This document shows, piece by piece, positions 56,913-64,000 of a stretch of 64,000 nt of DNA. Made by a program: the position numbers and the translations under genes. The stretch's first letter is position 1; each line of letters opens with the position of its first letter. Below the pieces are notes generated by a model. The model was not told the origin of the DNA. It ran no database searches and saw only the letters and a list, made by a program, of their open reading frames with translations. This DNA is from Macrobrachium rosenbergii (lineage: Eukaryota > Arthropoda > Malacostraca > Decapoda > Palaemonidae), in contig NC_089742.1 of NCBI RefSeq assembly GCF_040412425.1, positions 81,541,539-81,605,538 on the forward strand, given 5' to 3'.

Positions 56913-57475
56913 TACAGGTTATGTGTAATTCTAAAAACAGGAAAGCTGTAAAAACCAAAATTGTTTGTGCACTGATGTATCTATTTGCCAGAGTCCAGTA
57001 GTACAGTTATACGTATTTAAAATAATATTAATAGGAATTTGCTTTGAATATACTGTATATAATTCAATGTGTGTATTGTAGCATTATAGAACACAAACAT
57101 TATGATTAAGTGCTGTTTTGAGAAATCATCAGCTGATTGAATACAAGTAGCATCCTCACTACCATTAATTTCTAAATGAAATATAATTCAGAAACATGTT
57201 CTGACAAATCAACAAAGGTGGGTTTGAAAAATACAGCTTACCCTATTTATAAATACCCTAGTTTTTAAATTAAGTAAATGTATGATTTCACCACTTTAGG
57301 ATGTTGCTTTTGCCTATTCCGAAATGTTTAAATGCCTGCACGTCATTCGTTGCTGTAGCCACAGCTACAGCTTGAATTTGTTGTGTATACTTAATGACCT
57401 TTTCCATTACATGAAGGATGAATAAAAAAGTATTTTATGTTTACTTACTGAATTCAAAATTGAGAATTAACAATT
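56913..57475. other. Non-coding sequence, no feature recognised
   Basis: AT-rich spacer between the TTAA satellite element and DIRS element E. Confidence 0.5.
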
Positions 57476-58732
57476 TTATAAAAGTAACTTACCAAATAAT
57501 TACGTAGTTATTAGTTTCTACTTTATGCAACAGCTCAAAATTTAAAAATCGCGGTAGCGCTCTTTTGTTTTGGGTGTAGGTAGCCTGTCCTGCCCACTTT
57601 CTGGGAAGAATGGGTACAACACAGCTAAAGAGTTCAATTTGTTCCTGCAGGTCAATGACTAAACATTGGTTGATGAGCAGCTCTTTGGATTCATTTTTCA
57701 CCAGATGGTTGTGATTTTCTCTTCATTTGGTGAAGTATTCTGTGGTTTTGGTAGTGTGCTAATTTTAATTAGCTTAGCTAATATTCGGGACTTTTCCGAT
57801 TGTAACTTTTTTTTTTACTCAGTATGTCAGACTCTAGCTTGTGTAGTGTTAGGTACTGCAGTAAAGGCTGCAAGACCAGACTCACATTGGCTAAATGTGA
57901 CAGCCACACTATTTGTTGTTTTTGTTGAGAGCAAGTTTGCTCACCAGACCTTAATTGTGATGAATGTAAAGACTGGGAAAGGGGAGATGGAAAACTTTAA
58001 ATGCTTATTTGGATAAACTTCAGCTTGACAGACAGAGGAAGGCAACCACTAGGGCTGAAGCTAGAGCTTCTGCTAGTCAGGGTAATTCTCCTATAGTAGA
58101 TGTTGTTGATTTACTTGTCCCTTCAGTGCCTGTGACTACCTTTTCCCTTATCTCCAGTCCTCTGGCTTTTTCAGCTACTCCAATCCCTGGCTCTGATTCT
58201 TCCTAACCCAGTGCCATTGCCAGCTTAGAAACTCATGTAGATCAGATATTTGATCTTGTTAATACCGTTTCCCAGAGTGGGAATTCGGTTAGAGTCCTGA
58301 TAGACAAGTTTAATAGTGTTGGTGTTGGTGCAAGTGCGTGTCAAGTGCATTGTCAGTAGAGGGGGTGGCTACTTGTCCCACTGACACTCCTAGACCAAGG
58401 TCCCTGCTAAACTCCCTTTGCTTACATGGAAGGAAGCAAACTGGCAGTCCAAGGAAGGTCGGTGGGATTTTTGCCCACAGGTAGTCGCTTTCTCAACCGA
58501 GGCCTTTTGTGTGGAAATCCCAGGACTCGGTGGACAGCCACTGGAAAGACATCCGGTTGGATGTGCATACCTTGTCATCTAGCAACTCGGACTCTCATGG
58601 GGCCAAAAAGTGCAGCCAGCGCTTTTCCAGTGTATCAAGGCCATTGAAAGGGCATGGCTCCTTGGTGGAAGATGACTCGGCCTATCTGTAAGCGAGCCAT
58701 GAGTGCCCAGCGTTCAAGCGCCCAGGGTTTAA

Positions 58733-60299
58733 GTGGAGGGCACGCTTTGATTATTGATGAATATTTTTGAAATTTAAAAAAATGGTAAAATGGCCGTAAG
58801 ACATGAGCAACACCTTCGTTATCATGTGACCAAAGCATTTTTTCGAAATATTAAAATTAATGGGGTTTTGGGCCTCTGCCCCCCACACAGTGAGGTAGGG
58901 CTGACGTTTGGCTCCTAATGACTATTGTCATTTTTTCCTTTATTCGCCTAATTTATTAATTATTTTGATTTTTATATCACCTTATCTCCTACGTCTGGCA
59001 GCGTCTAGCAACAACAGTGGCTTATTCCTTGGTGAATGCGTGGTCGAAGAGAGGGTGCTGAGTCAGTTGTCCCCAAACGTTGAAAACGGGTGGTGGGCAA
59101 CTTTTTACTTTGAGCAATTTTTTCGCTATTTGCGGTGTTTGTTGCCGTTTTTTTTTACATCCAGTAACTCTAAATACAATCTACTGTATATACTTTCACC
59201 TTCACAAATATGCTCACAGTTGATGAAATGCATAAAGGATGATGAAAAGGGAGTATATGATGACAAGTTCATTATATCTAGATCTCGGTTAGATAAAATA
59301 GTGTCGGTATTAGATGCAAGGTAGGAAATTGCAAGGGTAAAGTTCAGGTCGAAGTCTCTGCCGATAGATGGGATATTGTTATTTTAATGAAGTGCCAATT
59401 GTGTAGGTTTACAGTTAGTGCCCCAGCAAAGCGAATTAGCAATGGAAAATCTCAGCACCATCAATTGAGTGAGATAAATATTGAGGAAATTGAACACAAC
59501 TTTGGCTATGAGAAATTCAACTTACTAACACATCTGTTTGGCACAAGTGAAAGTATAGAAGAAGTTCTTCATTCGAGAGACAAAAAGGCTTGAAAATCAA
59601 ACTCCAAAGACCAAACAAGTGAAAAAAACAAATGAAAATGAGTCAAGAATATCAGCCTGGTAGCTACTAAACCAGGTAACAATGAGTCAGGTGGTACTTG
59701 ATGATACCGTTGCCTCAAGTGAATAATACCCTTTTTATAAAGGGGGGGTGACCTGGAGCCAGAAATGAAGCAAAATAATGCTCTAAGATAGGTTTTTTCC
59801 ACGAGTACCAAAAAAAAACACTTGTTGACCTTTACGGTCGTTTTTCTCAGTTTTCACTTTTTTTGCATTTCAAACGCTAACTACTTTTTAATTTTATGCC
59901 AGTTTTAAGTTAAATATACCATTGGAAAGAGGAAAGAAAGACGAATATTTTTTGGCTGCTAGATTTTTTCGTAGGTTGACGAGGAACCCGTGATAATCAA
60001 ATTATACAAATTTTGGAGGAAAATCCCCCCCTCGCCCCATCCAAAAAAAAAAGAAAAATAGAAAAAACTTCCCATGATTTTTTTCCTACTATGATATACT
60101 TTCTGTGTATGAAGCCACATTGCAATAGCTCTAAAAATGGAGGAGAAACATTTTTAATTTTTCTTTTTATTTTTTTTTTTTATAAAATCCAAAATAATAA
60201 TCTGATCACTGAAATTTTTTCTGGAACATCACTTTATATGTATAACATAAAAATTTCATAAAAATCAGAGCATTATTTCTATGTAAGCGTGCGGCCCCC
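58733..60299. mobile_element. TTAA-type DNA transposon insertion inside element E
   Basis: 1567 bp with TTAA (extended TTAAG) on both sides: 58729-58732 and 60300-60303. Inverted ends: GGAGGGCACGCTT on the left and GGGGGCCGCACGCTT when the right end is inverted. On removal, the 15-bp repeat of gag reads continuously. The inside has two small ORFs (58908-59324 and 59387-59593) sharing a style that could be one decayed protein (LMKCIKDDEKGVYDDKFIIS, then MKCQLCRFTVSAPAKR with a CxxC). I do not recognise the family: piggyBac and Kolobok both use TTAA. Confidence 0.75.
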
Positions 60300-60300
60300 T

Positions 60301-60530
60301 TAAGCGCCCAGTGTATGAACACCCAGACTCTGCACGCCCAGGGTACGAGTGCCCAGTGTATGAGTGCCCAGTGTCCGAGCATCCAGTTCACGAGCGGCCA
60401 GTGCACGAGCGGCCAGTGCACGAGCGGCCAGAATCCAAGTGGCCAGAGTCCAAGCATCCAGTGAATGAGCGCCCAGTGTCCAAGCTTCCAATGTCCGAGC
60501 GCCCAAGTGTCTGTGAAACGCTCAGTGTCC
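60301..60530 (+). repeat. 15-bp minisatellite encoding a pentapeptide repeat in gag
   Basis: Repeated unit of CGGCCAGTGCACGAG type, read in one frame as HPVHE, RPVHE, RPVHE, RPESK, WPESK, HPVNE, RPVSK. The period of 15 keeps the frame. A few units also lie before the TTAA insertion (58690-58730). Element D has a related but different Pro/Ala-rich stretch at 36020-36130. Confidence 0.85.
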
Positions 60531-61715
60531 GTGAAGTGTCCAGTGTCCGAGCGCCCCATTTCTGTGGACTCTTCTGCTGAGGTGCGCCCACCATCATCAA
60601 GCGCTTGGCGCCCCAGGTAGGGCATCCAGTATCTGGCATGACAGGTGTGATCTCTCCTGTCACTGAGGACCCGTCTTTGGCTCCAATTCAATGTTGGTTG
60701 GATAACATTTTGAGCCTCCTTCAGAAGCTTGCTTCAGAAGAGGAACCCTTAGAGGGGAGCAACCGACAACGAATTATTCAGTGCTTTTGAGATTTTTCTT
60801 AGTCTGCTATCCGACTTTCTTCTCTCCAGTGACCCGACTTCTATGGGTTCCGCTTTCTTGATGTGACAACCTGCAGGGACTTCCATGCTGCCTCAGATGG
60901 TGCTTTCCTCTTCCTCCAGGAAAGCTTTGGCTTGCATTGACAGCTGGTTGGCAGAAAAGAGAGATCTGGGTAAAGCAGTTTTTTTTACACCTCCTCCTCG
61001 TTTAATACGACAGAAGTATTTGTCATATTCCACTGGAGAAGCTCCTTCCTTGGGAGTTTCTGCCTCCTTTCAAGGGGACTTTTCCAGTCTCATTGGTGCG
61101 ACACGTCGTTCAGCGTTCTCCTCGGCTAGAATTTTATTTACTGCCTCAGAATTGGACCACCTCATCAAGGACGTCTTCAAGGTCTTTGATGTCCTGAGTT
61201 TCCTCGATTGGACCATAGGGGCTTTGGCCAAAAAGATAGAAGATTGCACCACTCTTCAGGAAAACTTCGCTGCAGACTGGTTAGGTGTTCTTGCATGCTC
61301 TGACAGAGTGGTTAGAGATGGCACCCAGGAGTTAGCAACCATTTTTGCGACGGGTTCTTAAGAAGAGGGACTTAAGGTGCTCATTCACCACAAAAGGGAT
61401 CACTTCCTCTCAGTGATCGCCCCTCCTGTTTGCTCCTTTGGATAAGACTAGTCTGTTCCCTCAAGTGACCTTGGAACAAGTGACAGCCGAACTTCAAAAA
61501 AAGTTGACACAAGACTTGCTTGCGCAGTCGACCAAGAGGACTAGAGAACCAGCACGAGCGCCATCTGCTTCTACTACTGTTGGGATGGCCTCCCCTCTGT
61601 CACAGCGGCCCTTTCAAGGGGGCAGAGGCCGTTTTCAATCCCGACCACGGACCAATCTCCGGTCGGTACAACCCAGCAAGAAAACGACCATCAAACACAC
61701 CAAGGAGGACCCTGT

Positions 61716-63350
61716 CCTCCGTGTCCCTGTGGGAGCAAGGTTTCTCCATTTTTGGAGCAGATGGAAGGCCAGGAATGTGGAACCTTGGGTTCTTAAAAGT
61801 TTTGAAAGAGGGCTATTTGATCCTTTTCAGGGAGAAACCTCCCTTAGCAACCTCGCCCATCAGCTTGACAGCCTACTCAATAGGCTTGGGAAGTTTTCAG
61901 CTGTCTTGAGAAGTCTCAGCCCTATTCGAGAAACAAGCTGTGGAGGTGGTCGAAGATCTAAGCACAGAGGGGGTTCTACAACTGCCTGTTTGTCATTCCC
62001 AAGTCATCGGGAAGATGGAGACCTGTCCTGGACGTCAATGCTCTGAACTTCTTCATTCAGATAACAAAGTTCAGAATGGAAATGAAGCATTTAGTCCTGT
62101 CAGCCATCCATCAGGGAGACCGAATGGTGACTATTGATATGCAGAGACATACTTCCATGTCCCAGTACACCCAGACTACAGGAAATATCTGAGGTTCGTC
62201 TTCCAGGACAGGGTCTTCCAGTTTCGGGCACTGTGCTCCAGCCTCTCCACAGCCCCTCAAGTATTTACCCGTGTTCTTGCCCCTCTGGTGAAATGGCTCC
62301 ACCTAATGGGAATCAATGTGTGTATATATTTAGACGACTGACTCCTACGCTCCCCCTCAAGATCCCAGTGCATGGAGGACCTTCAGAAGATGCTGCAACT
62401 CGCCCAGGATTTGGGGCTTTTAATCAATTTCAAGAAATCTCAACTAGCTGCCATGCAATTGATTCTTTATTTGAGGATGAAGAGCGATTCTCTGAATTTT
62501 TGGGTTTTTCCATCCTATCAAAGGATTCAGAACTGACTCCAGAAAGTCTGAAACTTCCTCTTTCCTCTGTCCTGCATAGCCAATGAGTGGATGAGCCGCC
62601 TGGGAACACCGTCATCCATCGAAAAGTTTGTTCCATCGGGGAGATTACACATCAGAGTGCTGGCGCGGGAAGAACCTTCCGGACTTGTTTGCCTTTCCTA
62701 TCACTCCTGAAATCAAGGAGGACCTTTGGTGGCTGGTGGAAGACCGATTTTTAGTAGAAAAGTCGCTGCACCCTCTGAGCCCCAACCTAGCGTTGTATTC
62801 AGATGCGTCAGATCTGGGTTGGGTCCTCTACTTAACGACTTGGAAGTTTCGGGACATGGTCTCCAGTCAAAAGGAACCTACACATAAACATGAAGGAGCT
62901 GAAGGCGATACATCTGGCTCTTGAGTTCTTCTCAGTAGTAACCTTCTACAGGACAGTCATGGTCCATTTGACAGCATGACCGCACTGGCCTACATCAGGA
63001 ATCAAGGGGGATGCATTCCTTCTCACTTTACAAAGCAGCCAACATCTCCTCTTATGGGCACAAGGCAACCGGACCAGCATTGTGACCTACTTCATTCAGG
63101 GTCAAGCTGAATGTCCTTGCGGACAAATTAAGTCGCAGCAAACAGGTTCTACCAACGGATTGGACGCTGAATCCTCAGGTGTGCACCAACCTGCAGAAAT
63201 GCTGGGGAAAGCCGCCGATAGACCTGTTTGCATTGTTAAGAAACCATCGTGTGTCTGTTTTGTTCGCCACCTCTGGATCCTCAGGCATGGGTGACGGGTG
63301 CAGTGCTGCAGGATTGGTCGGACCTAGACGTTTATACCTTCCCATGCGCA
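61716..63350 (+). pseudogene. DIRS element E reverse transcriptase-RNase H remnant
   Basis: Entry motif VPVGARFLHFWSRW at 61726, then WVLKSFERGLFDPFQ. Further on: VLDVNALNFFI near 62025, VTIDMQ near 62125, YFHVPVHPDYRKYLRFVFQD, LCSSLSTAPQVFTRVLA. The YLDD box at 62327-62338 is intact but followed immediately by TGA. LINFKKSQLA comes next. RNase H: YSDASDLGWV near 62800. The C-terminal DLFALLRNHR block lies near 63220, followed by LQDWSDLDVYTFP. Several stops and shifts throughout. Confidence 0.87.
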
Positions 63351-63412
63351 CTGACTCTCGGGTTCTTGGCACAAAAATGAAGACCCGTCTAACCCCTGGT
63401 CACATTCGTTTG

Positions 63413-63694
63413 CAGGCATTCCCCGGTTATTGGCGGGAGTTCTGTCCCAACAGTGTGATGATAAGCAAAAATCGCAGATAACCGAAAATCGGCAATTTTC
63501 GGCACATATCGGCGCCAATAACCAGAGATCATCACCTCTGTTAGGTATATATCGGCGCCAATACCCGATTATCAGCACCGATAAGTGGAAATCAGCGATT
63601 TTTGGCACTGAAAATTGCCGATTTTTGTTGCTAGACCAGCCCTGTAAATCTTGATCAACAATAACCGAGCCTTCCAATAACCGAGGGCTGCCTG
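63413..63694. mobile_element. Palindromic MITE inserted in element E
   Basis: 282 bp with inverted ends CAGGCATTCCCCGGTTATTG and, on the other side inverted, CAGGCAGCCCTCGGTTATTG. Inside, several CGATTTT/AAAATCG, TATCGGCGCCAATA and CCGATAA words recur in both orientations, so it can fold into a long hairpin. TA follows the right end; the left flank reads TG. Separates RNase H from YR. Confidence 0.83.
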
Positions 63695-64000
63695 TACTGT
63701 CAAGAGCTTGGCTGATATCCTGGGTCCAGCAGATCAGGAGAGAGTGCTTTGCCCATTAAGAGCACTGAAGATTCATCTGGAGAGGACTAAAAGGATTAGA
63801 GGTTCCTCACAAAATCTCTGGTGTTCAGTTAAGGATCCCGCACGGCTGTTATCCAAAAATGCCGTACTCTTCTTTTTAAGGACCATGATTTCTGAATCAC
63901 TCTTGAGAGTTCATGAGGATATCCTCCCCTTGTGTAAAGTTAAGGCCCATGAAATCTTGAAATAAGGGCACTTGCCACCTCGCTGGCCTTCAAATGGAAT
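63695..64000 (+). pseudogene. DIRS element E tyrosine recombinase, partial core
   Basis: 63708-63965 encodes VLCPLRALKIHLERTKRIRG then VKDPARLLSKNAVLFFLRTM, the middle of a DIRS recombinase core, then KAHEI at the H of the HxxR box. A frame change near 63960 leads to RALATSLAFKWN at the window edge. The region that should carry the first catalytic Arg and the SAM-like N-terminus is not found between RNase H and this point, so a deletion accompanies the MITE. The Tyr, if kept, is past 64000. Confidence 0.8.

Larger units (their letters stand above)
57824..61715 (+). pseudogene. DIRS element E gag-like ORF1 remnant
   Basis: ATG at 57824 gives MSDSSL, as in element D. A Cys-rich motif follows at 57869-57976 (CKTRL, CDSHTICCFC, NCDECKDW) with one in-frame stop. 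Next come LDKLQLDRQRK (58009), SHWKDIRLDVHTLSSS (about 58540), and a pentapeptide-repeat region split by the TTAA insertion. The C-terminal part, 60885-61361, is open for 158 codons (VLSSSSRKALACIDSWLAE, YLSYSTGEAPSLG, LIKDVFKVFDVLSFLDWTIG), then a basic tail PFQGGRGRFQSRPR near 61610. The RT frame follows directly in the same frame. Confidence 0.82.
57476..64000 (+). mobile_element. DIRS-type element E (sister of D), truncated by window
   Basis: The left ITR (57476-57615) matches that of element D (TAGTTTCTA, AAATCGCGGTAGC, CCTGCCCAC). Plus-strand gag, RT-RNase H and YR remnants follow. It is broken by a TTAA insertion (58733-60299) and a palindromic MITE (63413-63694). The YR, 3' region and right ITR continue past the window. 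Proteins pair best with element D throughout. Confidence 0.86.

Noticed and set aside
60206..60691. 161-codon minus-strand ORF with repeated LGHW/ALIHW words
   Set aside because: It is the antisense reading of the 15-bp gag minisatellite; the plus-strand pentapeptide lies in the gag context.
18284..64000. tRNA or rRNA genes
   Set aside because: I saw no convincing B-box/cloverleaf or rRNA core words by eye; a tRNAscan or Infernal run would be needed to exclude them fully.

Overview
This window is non-coding-rich animal DNA dominated by nested transposable elements, with a few spliced exons of one host gene. Long AT-rich introns, many DIRS-type tyrosine-recombinase retrotransposons, Tc1, PIF/Harbinger and TTAA-type DNA transposons, LINE remnants and satellite blocks together suggest an arthropod, most plausibly a decapod crustacean, where DIRS1-like elements are known to be abundant. 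That assignment is inference: nothing here identifies a species.

Layout. 1-8092: DIRS element A (+ strand; its extreme left end lies before the window). 8093-9851: a dead Tc1-like transposon bracketed by (TA)n microsatellites. 9852-18283: DIRS element B, the same family as A but in opposite orientation. 19538-20637: two exons of an RCC1-repeat protein; three further phase-compatible exons (28931-29113, 29443-29672, 41194-41391) may belong to the same gene. Its putative introns hold a mini-DIRS element F (23142-25690), a PIF/Harbinger-like element with a MADF ORF (25803-26699), a TTAA-flanked element carrying a ~379-bp tandem array (30916-33072), a DIRS 3' remnant G (about 33420-34423) and DIRS element D (34424-40292), itself broken by two later insertions. 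42496-50333: DIRS element C, a second family with full termini. 50901-53650: part of another TTAA element, a small palindromic MITE and a decayed LINE. 54711-56908: a second TTAA-flanked element with a ~380-bp tandem array. 57476-64000: DIRS element E, a sister of D, running off the right edge and broken by two insertions.

How the parts relate. A, B, C, D and E share one gene order: gag-like ORF with an N-terminal Cys/His domain, then reverse transcriptase plus RNase H, then tyrosine recombinase (YR). A, B, C and F also show the diagnostic DIRS architecture: inverted terminal repeats plus an internal complementary region (ICR) whose two arms are complementary to the two element ends. In A/B, C and F the ICR centre is a short hairpin, and the loop is nearly identical between the A/B and C families. 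Every element protein gene read here is disrupted by frameshifts, stops or deletions, so the visible copies look inactive. The host gene appears to have grown by repeated insertion into its introns.
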